A stretch of 64,000 nt of DNA from assembly GCF_009932375.1 (NCBI RefSeq), contig NZ_BLJG01000063.1:1-64000 (forward strand), read 5' to 3'. Below the pieces are notes generated by a model. That model did no database searches and had not been told where the DNA came from. It was given only the letters and a program-made list of their open reading frames with translations. This stretch comes from Pseudomonas juntendi (GTDB lineage Bacteria; Pseudomonadota; Gammaproteobacteria; Pseudomonadales; Pseudomonadaceae). Below are positions 21,066-30,387 of this stretch, in pieces; the first letter of the stretch is position 1, and every line of letters begins with the position of its first letter. The position numbers and the translations under genes are program-made.

Positions 21066-21183
21066 GCTTTTGTATACAAAAACGCTTGATCTGTGGCATC
21101 CAATAGACAAAACGCATGGCCATGGCCGTGCCTTTTGCGCTGGCGTCTGAGAAAATGCCCGCACTATTTTTCCGGATGCCGAC

Positions 21184-22248
21184 ATGACTGCCCTGAAGAA
21201 CGATCGTTTCCTGCGTGCACTGCTCAAGCAACCCGTAGACGTCACCCCGGTGTGGATGATGCGCCAGGCCGGGCGCTACCTGCCGGAGTACCGCGCCAGC
21301 CGTGCCAAGGCAGGCGATTTCATGAGCCTGTGCATGAACCCGCAGTTCGCCTGCGAGGTTACCTTGCAGCCGCTGGACCGCTATCCGCTGGACGCGGCGA
21401 TCCTGTTCTCCGACATCCTTACCATCCCCGATGCCATGGGCCTGGGCCTGTACTTCGAAACCGGCGAAGGCCCGCGTTTCAGGAAGGTCGTCAGTACCCC
21501 GGCCGATATCGAAGCCCTGCCGGTTCCCGACCCGCAAAAAGACCTGGGCTACGTGATGGATGCAGTCAGCACCATCCGCCGCGAACTCAACGGCCGCGTT
21601 CCGCTCATCGGTTTTTCCGGTAGCCCCTGGACCCTGGCCACCTACATGGTCGAAGGCGGGTCGTCGAAGGACTTCCGCAAGACCAAGGCCATGGCCTATG
21701 ACAACCCGCAAGCGCTGCACCTGCTGCTGGACAAGCTGGCCCAGTCGGTGACCAGCTACCTCAACGGGCAGATCCTTGCCGGTGCCCAGGCCGTGCAGAT
21801 CTTCGACACCTGGGGCGGCAACCTGTCAGCGGCGGCCTACCAGGAGTTCTCCCTCGCCTACATGCGCAAGATCGTCAGCGGCCTGATCCGCGAGCATGAA
21901 GGGCGCAAGGTGCCGGTCATCCTGTTCACCAAGAACGGTGGCCTGTGGCTTGAAAGCATCGCCGAGGCCGGTGCCGATGCCCTGGGCCTGGACTGGACCT
22001 GTGACATTGGCGACGCCCGTCGCCGTGTGGGCGACAAGGTGGCCTTGCAGGGCAACATGGACCCGACCGTGCTGTACGCCAAGCCAGAGGCCATCCGCCA
22101 GGAAGTGGCGCGCATCCTGGCCAGCTACGGCCACGGCAACGGCCACGTGTTCAACCTGGGCCACGGCATCACCCCGGAAGTCGACCCGGAGCACGCAGGC
22201 GTGTTCATCAACGCGGTGCACGAGCTGTCGGCGCAATACCACGTTTGA
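21184..22248 (+). CDS. hemE: uroporphyrinogen decarboxylase
   Basis: HemE removes four carboxyl groups from uroporphyrinogen III to give coproporphyrinogen III in heme synthesis. The 354-residue product shows the family signatures [16 protein letters not shown] near the N-terminus, [12 protein letters not shown], and [16 protein letters not shown], and ends with [14 protein letters not shown]. No cofactor is needed, and the invariant Arg and Asp residues of the active site are in place. Its nearest upstream neighbours are the REP pair and gltD. A hairpin without a T-run follows the stop codon. Confidence 0.98.
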   Translation: MTALKNDRFLRALLKQPVDVTPVWMMRQAGRYLPEYRASRAKAGDFMSLCMNPQFACEVTLQPLDRYPLDAAILFSDILTIPDAMGLGLYFETGEGPRFRKVVSTPADIEALPVPDPQKDLGYVMDAVSTIRRELNGRVPLIGFSGSPWTLATYMVEGGSSKDFRKTKAMAYDNPQALHLLLDKLAQSVTSYLNGQILAGAQAVQIFDTWGGNLSAAAYQEFSLAYMRKIVSGLIREHEGRKVPVILFTKNGGLWLESIAEAGADALGLDWTCDIGDARRRVGDKVALQGNMDPTVLYAKPEAIRQEVARILASYGHGNGHVFNLGHGITPEVDPEHAGVFINAVHELSAQYHV

Positions 22249-22255
22249 GTTTCCA

Positions 22256-22283
22256 GGCTCCCCGAACCAGGGTTTGGGGAGCC
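22256..22283 (+). other. hairpin after hemE
   Basis: GGCTCCCC and GGGGAGCC form a perfect 8-bp stem with a 12-nt loop, 8 bp after the hemE stop. No T-run follows, so it is at best a weak terminator or an mRNA 3'-end stabiliser. Confidence 0.5.
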
Positions 22284-22389
22284 CGTGCCTGCCGCTGCCG
22301 TGCATTTCCGAAAATGTGCCGAACGTTCAGCCGTATTCCTACATATAGGCACAGATGTTTCTTCTAATGTCCGACCTCCCTTGAGCAGA

Positions 22390-22422
22390 GGGCACATTCG
22401 CCGCGCGTGAATGTGCCCTTTT
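22390..22422 (+). terminator. terminator-like hairpin in the LPMO leader
   Basis: GGGCACATTC (22390-22399) and GAATGTGCCC (22409-22418) pair perfectly around a 9-nt loop, followed by TTTT. It ends 23 bp before the ATG of the secreted LPMO. It may end hemE transcription or act as an attenuator in the LPMO leader. A putative Hfq/Crc-type A-rich stretch lies just after the start codon (22449-22461). Confidence 0.6.
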
Positions 22423-22445
22423 GCATTCAACCTTCGGAGTTCGTG

Positions 22446-23909
22446 ATGAATACAAGAAAAACCCTGCGCAGAAGCGTTGTTGCCACCGGTGTGTGGATGG
22501 CTATCGCAGGTGCAGGTTTGCAGGTTCAGGTTGCCCAGGCACACGGACATCTGGCTGACCCGCCTTCACGTGCAGCGCTGTGCCATGCCAACCACAAGAA
22601 TCTGAACAGCAACTGTGGCGGCGCTCAGTACGAACCGTGGTCGGTCGGTGAGGCCATTGGGCGATTCCCGGCGGCCGGCCCTGTTGACGGGAAAATTGCC
22701 AGCGGTGGTGTCCGTGGCGATTTCGGTGCCCTCGACGAGCAGTCGGCCAACCGCTGGCATCTGACCCCCATCGTTGACCGGAACATTCAGTTCGACTGGC
22801 ATTACCAGGCGCCGCACCCGGTAACCACGTGGGAATACTTCATCACCAAAGCCGACTGGAACCCCAATACCGCACTGAGCCGCGCCTCGTTCGACGACGC
22901 GCCGTTCTGTGTAGTCGATGGCAACAACCAGGTGCCTGCCAGCGGCACTGGCACCAACCCCAAGCATAGCTGCACCTTGCCAGCCGATCGTGCAGGCCAG
23001 CACGTGATTCTGGGTGTCTGGAAAGTGGGGGATACCGACAAGGCCTTCCATAGCGTGGCTGACGTCGATATTCAACTTGACGGCGGGCCTGCGCCCGAAT
23101 GGCCGCGCCTGGCCGAGATCAGCGCCAGCCGAGACCTTGAAGTGGGCGACCAGGTGACGGCCCGCGCATTCGATGCCAATGGCGAGCGTCCGTCGCACCA
23201 TGTGAGCGTCACCATCGACAACGCCGAAGAAGGTATCGCTGCCAACTGGGCTTACAAGCTCGCCAGGCAGATCAACGAAACCCAGACGCTGGTCCGTGCC
23301 GGGCAAATGGACGCCGACGGCAACATCGAGCCTGTCCAGGGCTCCAACAGCATCTTCGCCAAAGCCGAAAGTGGCCTGACCAACTACATCCTCGACTTCA
23401 AGGCCGCTGCCGGTGAGCCCGCCACCCTGCACCTGCATGATGTCAAACCTGAGTACACCATCGCTGATGGCCAGGGTAGCGTGGACTTTACCGTCATGAC
23501 CAACAAGGCCTTGACTGTATCGGCGCGGCTGTTCGACGCCAGCAACAAGCAGGTCGCCTACGCACGGCAACTGGTCAACGGCAGCGCGCCGTTCGCCTTG
23601 AACGTCGCCAGCGTGCCAGGTGAGCACACCCTCAAGGTCGTCGGCGTGGACAAGCGCGAGCGCGAGCTGCTGCAGGATGAGCGCACGGTCCAGCTCAAGG
23701 CATCGGGTGACGGGTCGTACGACTTTGTCTTCCCGGAGTCGCTGTCCAGCTACCAGGCCGGCACCAAGGTACTGCAGCCCAAGAATGGCAAGGTCTACGA
23801 GTGCCAGCCCTTCCCGAACTCGGGTTACTGCGTGCAGTACTCCGCCAATGCCGCCCAGTTCGAGCCAGGTACCGGCTCTCACTGGAACATGGCCTGGATC
23901 GAGAAGTAA
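22446..23909 (+). CDS. secreted GbpA-like AA10 lytic polysaccharide monooxygenase
   Basis: AA10 LPMOs are copper enzymes that cut chitin or cellulose chains oxidatively. A signal peptide (residues 1-32) ends VAQA, exposing His33 in HGHLADPPSR as the mature N-terminus. With His124 in YQAPHPVTTWEYF it forms the copper-binding histidine brace. Residues 33 to about 215 are the catalytic module. About 230-425 resemble the middle modules of Vibrio GbpA. The last about 50 residues (KVYECQPFPNSGYCVQYS to GSHWNMAWIEK) form a small Cys-containing chitin-binding module. The whole is 487 residues. CGGAG lies before the ATG. The next genes encode a cytochrome b561 and a type II secretion system, the route used by GbpA and by Pseudomonas CbpD. 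Substrate preference (chitin more likely than cellulose) is inference. Confidence 0.9.
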   Translation: MNTRKTLRRSVVATGVWMAIAGAGLQVQVAQAHGHLADPPSRAALCHANHKNLNSNCGGAQYEPWSVGEAIGRFPAAGPVDGKIASGGVRGDFGALDEQSANRWHLTPIVDRNIQFDWHYQAPHPVTTWEYFITKADWNPNTALSRASFDDAPFCVVDGNNQVPASGTGTNPKHSCTLPADRAGQHVILGVWKVGDTDKAFHSVADVDIQLDGGPAPEWPRLAEISASRDLEVGDQVTARAFDANGERPSHHVSVTIDNAEEGIAANWAYKLARQINETQTLVRAGQMDADGNIEPVQGSNSIFAKAESGLTNYILDFKAAAGEPATLHLHDVKPEYTIADGQGSVDFTVMTNKALTVSARLFDASNKQVAYARQLVNGSAPFALNVASVPGEHTLKVVGVDKRERELLQDERTVQLKASGDGSYDFVFPESLSSYQAGTKVLQPKNGKVYECQPFPNSGYCVQYSANAAQFEPGTGSHWNMAWIEK

Positions 23910-23918
23910 TGCAGCACA

Positions 23919-23943
23919 CCTGGCCCCTCGACGGGGGGCCAGG
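23919..23943 (+). other. hairpin between the LPMO and cytochrome b561 genes
   Basis: CCTGGCCCC and GGGGCCAGG form a perfect 9-bp stem with a 7-nt loop just after the LPMO stop. No T-run follows. It could stabilise the LPMO part of a longer message or only partly terminate it. Confidence 0.5.
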
Positions 23944-23960
23944 CCCTTCGAGTACTGTTT

Positions 23961-24473
23961 ATGCAAGCACGAAAATATGCCTGGCAGCAGATCCTCCTGC
24001 ACTGGGTCTCTGCCTTGGTCATCATTTGGGTACTGCTCAGCGGCTTCTACGTGGCGCACCTGAATGTCACCCCGACCACGTTTCACTTGGTTGCGTTCGT
24101 CAACGTGGCCATGACCACCCTGTTCATCCCGATATTCCTGCTGCGCTGGCTGCTGCGGCGGACCCTGTTCAAACCCGGCAGCCTGGAGGGTGCAGCCAGG
24201 GGCGAGCGGATCGCCCATCTTGTCCATGAAGGTTTGTACTGGACCACCGCGATCGTGCTGCTGTCCGGCGTATTGATGATGGACCGGCCCATCGACGTGT
24301 TCGGCTGGTTCACCCTCGCGCCGCTGTTGAGCGAACCGTTCTGGCACGGCCTGTGGTTCAAGGTCCACATCTGCGCGTGCCTGCTGCTGGCCCTAGGCGT
24401 GTCGGTGCACATTGGCGCCGTGGTGCTGCATGAGCTGGCCGGGCGCCGTGTACTGCGGCGCATGCTGCCCTGA
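23961..24473 (+). CDS. cytochrome b561-family membrane protein
   Basis: This four-helix inner-membrane di-heme b cytochrome is of the CybB type. The 170-residue product has helices at about 10-30, 42-64, 90-107 and 133-156. Candidate heme-ligand histidines lie in or near them: H14 (ILLHW), H42 (FHLVAF), H89 (HLVHEG), and H136/H150 (KVHICA, VSVHIG). Family members move electrons from quinol, or quench superoxide. It lies 51 bp after the LPMO gene and 5 bp before gspC. An electron-supply role for the exported LPMO is therefore an attractive inference, but it is unproven. Confidence 0.82.
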   Translation: MQARKYAWQQILLHWVSALVIIWVLLSGFYVAHLNVTPTTFHLVAFVNVAMTTLFIPIFLLRWLLRRTLFKPGSLEGAARGERIAHLVHEGLYWTTAIVLLSGVLMMDRPIDVFGWFTLAPLLSEPFWHGLWFKVHICACLLLALGVSVHIGAVVLHELAGRRVLRRMLP

Positions 24474-24478
24474 TTCGG

Positions 24479-24973
24479 ATGAAGCGCTCATCGCATGTGA
24501 TCTGGCTGGCGCTGGTGCTGGTAACGCTTGCCGGGCTGATAGCGCGGGAACGGCTGTATCCATTAACTGCGCCCCCGCTGCTGCCGGCCTCGGCGCTGGT
24601 CACGGCAGCCGCCCCGGAGCAACCGTTCTCGACGACCGCCCTGGCCTTGGCATTCGGCTTTCAGCCTGAGCGCCAGCGGTCTAGCCGGGCGGACATCACG
24701 CTCAAGGCCTGCTTCGTATCCAGCCAGGGCGGGGCGCGGGCGTTGGTGAAAAGCGCTGGGGGCGAGGCTGTCTACCGGGTGGGTGAGCGGATTGCGGGCC
24801 ACGGTGTGCTGCGCCGTATCGATGTGCGCTCCATCGTGCTGTGGGTCGACGGCCGCGAGGAAGTCGTGGCGTTGGCTATCCCTGGCCCCAGCGTTTTTCT
24901 GCCCATGGGGGCGGCCCCTCGCCCGCGCCCGGTTTCTGATCCTTCATCCCGCCTGTTGCGGGAGGTGCAATGA
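24479..24973 (+). CDS. gspC: type II secretion protein GspC
   Basis: GspC is a bitopic inner-membrane protein whose periplasmic homology region binds the N0 domain of the secretin GspD. The 164-residue product has one N-terminal helix (about 7-22) and the HR domain (about 50-140: ALAFGF, LKACFVSS, YRVGERIAGHGVLRRIDVRSIVLW). It lacks the C-terminal PDZ or coiled-coil domain found in many GspC proteins. The ATG comes 5 bp after the cytochrome stop, and its end overlaps gspD by 4 bp, so it opens the contiguous gspC-M run. Confidence 0.85.
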   Translation: MKRSSHVIWLALVLVTLAGLIARERLYPLTAPPLLPASALVTAAAPEQPFSTTALALAFGFQPERQRSSRADITLKACFVSSQGGARALVKSAGGEAVYRVGERIAGHGVLRRIDVRSIVLWVDGREEVVALAIPGPSVFLPMGAAPRPRPVSDPSSRLLREVQ

Positions 24974-26811
24974 CTTTCAAGCGATATTTGCAAGGCGCCT
25001 CGTTCGGCGCCTGTTTGACCCTGTGCTGTTCCCTGGCGCTGGCTGAAATGCCCACCTGGCAACTGGCGATGAGCGATGCCGACGTACGCGAGGTGGTGCG
25101 TGAGGTGGGGGAAATCCTCGACCAGACCATCATCCTCGACCCCCGCGTGCAGGGGCGCATCACCGTGCTTTCCAACGAAGCCCTGGACCGCGAAGGCATA
25201 CGCCGGCTGTTCTACTCGGTGCTCAACGCCCAGGGCTTTGCCGCCGTGAATGATGGCGACCGTTTGCTGGTGCTGCCGGCGAGCGAAGCCAAGGCCTGGG
25301 CCAACCAACAGGTGGAGGCCATACCGGCCGCGTTCACCACGCGCGTCTTTACCTTGTCGGGCAGCGTCGCTGCCGACCTGGCCGGCCTGTTGCGGCCGTT
25401 GGTGTCCAGCAGCGGCTACATTGGCCCCTCCAGCTCGGCCAACGCCTTGGTGGTGACCGACTCTGCAGCCAACCTTGAACGCTTGGAGAGCCTGGTCTTG
25501 CAGCTGGACAGCGGCCAGCGGCACGACTATGAGCTGGTGACCCTGCATAACGCCCAGACCGAGGCCGTGTTCGCCGTGGTCGAAGCGGCCGCCGGGGGGC
25601 CGGACAGCGGTGTGCAGGTGGTGGCCGACGCCAACGGTAGCCGCCTGCTGATCCTCGGCCCGGCCAAGTCCAGGCAGCGCCTGGCACAACTGACCCGTTC
25701 GCTGGATGTGGCGGCACCCGCCACCGCGCAGAACTGGCGTGTGGTGCGCTTGCAGCACAGTAACGCCGAGCAGCTTGCCGACGTGCTGGGTGAGGTGGGC
25801 AAGCGCCTGGATGGCGCGCCGGGCACCCGTGACTTGGGCGCCAACCTCACTGGCGACGCCGTGGTCAAGGCCGATGCCGACCAGAATGCGCTGGTGCTGC
25901 TGGGCGAGCCGCAGACACTGGGCAGCGTCGAGCAGATCATCCAGCAATTGGACCAGCCACGGGCGCAGGTCCTCATCCATGCGGCAATCGTCGAAGTCAG
26001 CGGCAGCATCGATGAAGCGTTGGGTGTGCAGTGGGGCGTGGGCACCGGCGGGCTCAACGGCGGGGTCACGTTCAGCGAAAGTGGCACCGGGCTGGCCGAC
26101 CTGCTGGGCAAGGAGGCCAAGCTGCCGGGTGGTGCTGCCCTGGCCATTGGCACGGACCGTTTTGCCGCGCTGATATCGGCCTTGGCCAGCAGCAGCCGCA
26201 GCAACCTGTTGTCCACGCCAAGCCTGTTGACCCTGGACAACCAGGAGGCGCATATCCTGGTGGGGCAGAACGTCGCCTTCAAGACCGGCTCCTACGTTAC
26301 CCCCGGCAGTGGTTCGGAGAACCCGTTCACCACAGTCGAACGCAAGGATATCGGTATCAGCCTGAAGGTGCGCCCGCACATCAATGAGGGGCAAAGCCTG
26401 CGCCTGGAGGTCGAGCAGGAAAGCTCCGAAATCGCGCCGAGCACGGCCGAGAACGACCTGGTCACCAACAAGCGTACGCTCAAGAGCACCATCCTGGCCT
26501 CCGACGGCGAGATCATCGTGATTGGCGGCCTGATCAAGGACAGCATGCGCAAGGTCGAGCGTGGGGTACCGTTGCTCAGCCGCATTCCGTGGCTTGGCGG
26601 TCTGTTCCGCTGGCGCAGCGACATTCAGGAGAAAACCAACCTGATGGTCTTCCTGCGCCCGACCATTCTGCGTAGCCAGGCGGAGCGGGTCGAGGTTGGG
26701 CGCAGGGCCTACGACGGGGTGCGCGCCGCCGATGATTCGCCCTTGCCGGCTGATGCCCAGCGCCTGTTCGAGCCGCGTCGCTTGCCAAGCGCGCAAGTGC
26801 CACAGCCATGA
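24970..26811 (+). CDS. gspD: type II secretion outer-membrane secretin GspD
   Basis: GspD forms the outer-membrane gate through which folded substrates leave. The 613-residue product has a signal peptide ending ALAEMP, an N0 domain (WQLAMSDADVREVVREVGEILDQTI), N1-N3 repeats (about 115-340), and the secretin core with VPLLSRIPWLGGLFR and NLMVFLRPTIL. The short C-terminal tail after about residue 575 may hold an S domain for a pilotin, though none is encoded nearby. ATGA overlap with gspC and gspE implies coupled translation. It is distinct from the shorter PilQ secretin at 10 kb. Confidence 0.95.
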   Translation: MTFKRYLQGASFGACLTLCCSLALAEMPTWQLAMSDADVREVVREVGEILDQTIILDPRVQGRITVLSNEALDREGIRRLFYSVLNAQGFAAVNDGDRLLVLPASEAKAWANQQVEAIPAAFTTRVFTLSGSVAADLAGLLRPLVSSSGYIGPSSSANALVVTDSAANLERLESLVLQLDSGQRHDYELVTLHNAQTEAVFAVVEAAAGGPDSGVQVVADANGSRLLILGPAKSRQRLAQLTRSLDVAAPATAQNWRVVRLQHSNAEQLADVLGEVGKRLDGAPGTRDLGANLTGDAVVKADADQNALVLLGEPQTLGSVEQIIQQLDQPRAQVLIHAAIVEVSGSIDEALGVQWGVGTGGLNGGVTFSESGTGLADLLGKEAKLPGGAALAIGTDRFAALISALASSSRSNLLSTPSLLTLDNQEAHILVGQNVAFKTGSYVTPGSGSENPFTTVERKDIGISLKVRPHINEGQSLRLEVEQESSEIAPSTAENDLVTNKRTLKSTILASDGEIIVIGGLIKDSMRKVERGVPLLSRIPWLGGLFRWRSDIQEKTNLMVFLRPTILRSQAERVEVGRRAYDGVRAADDSPLPADAQRLFEPRRLPSAQVPQP

Positions 26812-28271
26812 GCCCTGAGCTGCCATTCGGCTTTGCCCGGCGTCACGGGATCCTGCTCGACCGCCAGGCGCCCGAGCCGGTGCTGATGATGCGAGAAGGC
26901 GCGTCCCTGGCCGCCCTGGCCGAAGCCTGCCGCTTGCTGGGCAATACCTGGCCGCTGCGCCAGGTGAGCGAAGCCGACTTCGCCGAGCGCCTGGCCAGTT
27001 GCTACGGCCTGGGTGAGGATGCCGCGCAATCGATCGTTCAGAGCCTGGACCAGGAAATCGACCTGCCACGGCTGGCCGAGGCCTTCCCGCAAACCAGCGA
27101 CCTGCTCGAGCAGCAAGACGATGCGCCGATCATCCGCCTGCTCAATGCCCTGTTCAGCGAAGCGGTGCGCTCGCGGGCCTCGGATATCCACCTGGAAACC
27201 TTCGAGCATCAGCTGCGCGTGCGCATGCGCATCGACGGCGTCATGCGCGAAGTGCTGTCGCCCCCGCGGGAACTGTCTGCCCTGCTGGTTTCGCGTATCA
27301 AGGTCATGGCGCGCCTGGACATCGCCGAGAAGCGCGTGCCCCAGGACGGTCGCATCAGCCTGCGCCTGGCTGGCCATGAAGTCGACGTGCGCGTTTCGAC
27401 CCTGCCTGCCACCCATGGCGAGCGGGTGGTGCTGCGGTTGCTGGACAAGCAGGCCGTGCGCCTGGACATCGACCACATGCAGATGCCGGCGGCTGTGCGT
27501 GCTGGCTTCATGAGCATGCTGGAAAAGCCACACGGCATTTTCCTGGTCACCGGCCCAACCGGCTCGGGCAAGACCACCACCTTGTACACCGCGCTTGCGT
27601 ACCTGAACCAGGAGTCGCGCAATATCCTCACCGTGGAGGACCCGATCGAGTACCACCTGGCCGGCATCGGGCAAACCCAGGTCAACCCCAAGGTCGACAT
27701 GACCTTCGCCCGTGGCCTGCGCGCCATTCTGCGTCAGGACCCGGACGTGGTCATGGTGGGCGAAATCCGCGACAAGGAAACCGCCAACATCGCGGTGCAG
27801 GCGTCGCTGACGGGCCACCTGGTACTTTCCACCCTGCACACCAACAGCGCGCTGGGGGCAATCACGCGGCTTGCCGACATGGGCATCGATACCTGTCTGC
27901 TGGCTTCGTCGCTGGCCGGGGTGATGGCCCAGCGCCTGGTACGCCGGCTCTGCCCGCACTGCAAGGTGGCCTGCGAGGTGGACCAGGCCATGGCCAGCGC
28001 CTTGGGCAACCCTGCCGGGCTGCCCGCGCAGCTTTACCAGGCGCAGGGCTGCAGTGAATGCCAGGCGGGCTACAGTGGGCGCCTGGCCTTGCACGAGATG
28101 GTGGTGGTCAAGCCCGCACTGGCTCAGGCGATCCACACCCAGGCATCCCAGGCTGCCATGCATGAACTGATTCGCCAGGACACGCCGAGCCTGTTCCAGC
28201 ACGGTGTTCAGCGTGTCTGCCAAGGGCAGACCAGCGTGGCAGAGCTGCTGCGCGTGACCGGGCAGGACTGA
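26808..28271 (+). CDS. gspE: type II secretion ATPase GspE
   Basis: GspE is the hexameric cytoplasmic motor that drives pseudopilus assembly. The 487-residue product shows the N1E region that binds GspL, Walker A (GPTGSGKTTT, about residues 248-257), the Asp box, Walker B (PDVVMVGEIRD) and the His box (GHLVLSTLHTN). The CxxC-CxxC zinc domain is at about 381-418 (CPHC and CSEC). All motor motifs are intact. It overlaps gspD by 4 bp, and its stop is 1 bp before gspF. Confidence 0.96.
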   Translation: MSPELPFGFARRHGILLDRQAPEPVLMMREGASLAALAEACRLLGNTWPLRQVSEADFAERLASCYGLGEDAAQSIVQSLDQEIDLPRLAEAFPQTSDLLEQQDDAPIIRLLNALFSEAVRSRASDIHLETFEHQLRVRMRIDGVMREVLSPPRELSALLVSRIKVMARLDIAEKRVPQDGRISLRLAGHEVDVRVSTLPATHGERVVLRLLDKQAVRLDIDHMQMPAAVRAGFMSMLEKPHGIFLVTGPTGSGKTTTLYTALAYLNQESRNILTVEDPIEYHLAGIGQTQVNPKVDMTFARGLRAILRQDPDVVMVGEIRDKETANIAVQASLTGHLVLSTLHTNSALGAITRLADMGIDTCLLASSLAGVMAQRLVRRLCPHCKVACEVDQAMASALGNPAGLPAQLYQAQGCSECQAGYSGRLALHEMVVVKPALAQAIHTQASQAAMHELIRQDTPSLFQHGVQRVCQGQTSVAELLRVTGQD

Positions 28272-28272
28272 C

Positions 28273-29478
28273 ATGCCGCTGTTTCGCTATCAGGCCCAGG
28301 ATGCCAAGGGCGCCCGCCAGCGCGGTACGCTGGAAGCCCCAGGGGCGCGTCAGGCTCGGCAAACCTTGCGCGAGCAAGGCTGGCAGGTGCTGAAACTGCG
28401 CCCCGTGCCGCGGTCACTGCTGGCGGGCGTGCTGAACCGCAGCGGTTTGAGCCTGGCCCGGCGCTCGCTGCTGACCCGCCAGCTGGCGACCCTGCTGCAG
28501 GCCGGGCTGCCGTTGACCGAAGCCTTGCAGGCGGTTGCCGAGCAAGGCACCCGGCGCCAGGAGCGGCAGGTGTTGCGCGGCGTGGCAGAGCGGGTTGCCG
28601 AAGGCCATGCCCTGGCCCAGGCACTGGCCCATTACCCGCGGGCGTTCCCGGTCATCTACCGGGCCACCGTGGCCGCAGCGGAGCGCTCCGGGCGCTTGGC
28701 GGACGTGCTCGAACGTTTGGCCGCGCATGGCGAGGACGAGCAAGCCTTGCGGCAGAAAGTGCAGCTGGCCATGGTCTACCCGGTGATTCTGCTGGCCGTC
28801 TCGTTGCTGGTGGTGGGGTTTCTGCTGGGCTATGTCGTGCCTGATGTGGTGCAGGCATTCTCCCGCGACCAGGCGCGCCTGCCGTTGGCCACGCAAGTGC
28901 TGATTGCCCTGAGCGATGCCGCCAACCAGTACGGCCTGGCAGCGCTCACGCTGCTGCTGGCCGGCATTGCTCTGGGCGCGTGGGCCCTGCAACAACCGCC
29001 ATGGCGTAGCCGGTGGCATGCCTTGGCACTGCGCCTGCCAGGTTATGGCGAATTCGCGCGGGCCAGCGAGGCGGCGCGGTTCATCAGCACCCTGGCGATC
29101 CTGGGGCGCAGCGGCGTGGCCTTGGTAGAAGCGATGAACATCGCTGCGGCGGTGATCGGCAACCTCACCCTGCGCGAGCGTCTGCTGCAGGCCGCCCGCG
29201 AGCTGGCCGAGGGCAGCGCCTTGGCCAGTTGCCTGACACGCAGCGACACCCTGCCACCGCTCATGCTGCACATGATCGCCAGCGGCGAACGCGCCGGTGA
29301 ACTGGACACCATGCTTGAACGTGCCGCAGACCTCCAGGCCAGGCAACTGGCAGGGCGTATCGCGCTGCTGGTGAGCCTCTGCGAACCCCTGATGCTGCTG
29401 GTGATGGGGGGCATCGTGCTGTTCATCGTGCTGGCCATCCTGCTGCCGATCCTCAACCTCAACCAACTGGTCAACTGA
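28273..29478 (+). CDS. gspF: type II secretion inner-membrane platform protein GspF
   Basis: GspF is the polytopic platform that couples GspE to the pseudopilus. The 401-residue product starts MPLFRYQAQDAKGARQRG and carries two related cytoplasmic GspF domains (about 70-190 and 270-390). It has three membrane helices, two around 170-190 and 217-237 and one near the C-terminus (LLVMGGIVLFIVLAILLPIL). The length is normal for the family. It lies between gspE and gspG with 1-bp gaps. Confidence 0.95.
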   Translation: MPLFRYQAQDAKGARQRGTLEAPGARQARQTLREQGWQVLKLRPVPRSLLAGVLNRSGLSLARRSLLTRQLATLLQAGLPLTEALQAVAEQGTRRQERQVLRGVAERVAEGHALAQALAHYPRAFPVIYRATVAAAERSGRLADVLERLAAHGEDEQALRQKVQLAMVYPVILLAVSLLVVGFLLGYVVPDVVQAFSRDQARLPLATQVLIALSDAANQYGLAALTLLLAGIALGAWALQQPPWRSRWHALALRLPGYGEFARASEAARFISTLAILGRSGVALVEAMNIAAAVIGNLTLRERLLQAARELAEGSALASCLTRSDTLPPLMLHMIASGERAGELDTMLERAADLQARQLAGRIALLVSLCEPLMLLVMGGIVLFIVLAILLPILNLNQLVN

Positions 29479-29479
29479 C

Positions 29480-29926
29480 ATGTCCCTTCGTTCTACACGC
29501 CACGCGCAACGTGGCTTCACACTCATCGAAATCATGGTGGTGGTCATCATCCTGGGCGTGCTTGGCGCGCTGGTGCTGCCCAACGTGATGAGCCGTCCCG
29601 ACCATGCCAAGCTGACCGCAGCCCGCACCGACCTGCAGTCAATCGCCACCGCGCTGGAAATCTATCGGCTGGACAACGGCCGTTATCCAACGTCCGCGCA
29701 GGGCCTGGACGCCTTGGTCACACGCCCCAGCGTGGCGCCATTGCCGCGCAACTGGAGTACCCAGGGCTATCTGAAGCGTACGCCTACCGACCCTTGGGGC
29801 TCGCCTTACCAGTACGTGAACCCGGGCAGCCGTTCGAACCAGGGCTATGACCTTTACTCGCTGGGTGCCGACGGGCAGCCGGGCGGCGAACAGATGGATG
29901 CCGATATCGGTAACTGGTCTGAATGA
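29480..29926 (+). CDS. gspG: type II secretion major pseudopilin GspG
   Basis: GspG builds the main shaft of the pseudopilus. The 148-residue precursor has the prepilin cleavage motif RG-FTLIE, with cleavage after Gly12 and the conserved Glu five residues in. A hydrophobic N-terminal helix and the calcium-binding C-terminal loop (DLYSLGADGQPGGE) follow. Processing needs a prepilin peptidase. None is encoded in this cluster, so a shared PilD/GspO elsewhere is inferred. Confidence 0.96.
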   Translation: MSLRSTRHAQRGFTLIEIMVVVIILGVLGALVLPNVMSRPDHAKLTAARTDLQSIATALEIYRLDNGRYPTSAQGLDALVTRPSVAPLPRNWSTQGYLKRTPTDPWGSPYQYVNPGSRSNQGYDLYSLGADGQPGGEQMDADIGNWSE

Positions 29927-30387
29927 AACGGCCCCGCGCGCAAGGCTTCACACTGCTGGAACTGTTGCTGGTCCTGCTGCTGCTGAGCATCGTCATGGGC
30001 ATGGCGGGGCTCGGTATCGGGCGCGACCCGCAGCGCCTGGCCAGCCAGGAGGCCAACCTGTTCCTGCAACTGGTGCAACACGCACGGCAACAGGCTGTGC
30101 TGGAGGGCGTGGCGCTGGGTATCCGAATCGACCCGCAAGGCTATCAGCTGCTGAAGGCCCGCGGTGACAGCTGGGAGCCCGCGGGCCAGCAGCGCGATAT
30201 TGGCCTGGACCTGCGCCTGCAGATCGATGGGCTGCCAGTGCCACCCGCCGTGCCTGGCAAGGCGCCGCAACTGGTGATGTACGGCAATGACGAGCACACG
30301 CCGTTTTCCCTGTATTTCGAGGCCGACACCGTGCGCCTGGTCTCCCTGTCGAGCGATGGCCTCAATGCCCCGCAGTTCCAGCCCTGA
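29923..30387 (+). CDS. gspH: type II secretion minor pseudopilin GspH
   Basis: This minor pseudopilin lies near the pseudopilus tip. The 154-residue precursor reads MKRPRAQG-FTLLELLLVLLLLSI, with cleavage after Gly8 and Glu5 of the mature chain present. A short beta-rich C-terminal domain follows. The start overlaps the gspG stop by 4 bp and the end overlaps gspI by 23 bp. Confidence 0.88.
   Translation: MKRPRAQGFTLLELLLVLLLLSIVMGMAGLGIGRDPQRLASQEANLFLQLVQHARQQAVLEGVALGIRIDPQGYQLLKARGDSWEPAGQQRDIGLDLRLQIDGLPVPPAVPGKAPQLVMYGNDEHTPFSLYFEADTVRLVSLSSDGLNAPQFQP

Noticed and set aside
22566..24368. A 600-codon minus-strand frame opposite the LPMO gene
   Set aside because: It is antisense to a gene with a clear signal peptide and catalytic histidines and has shadow-like composition.
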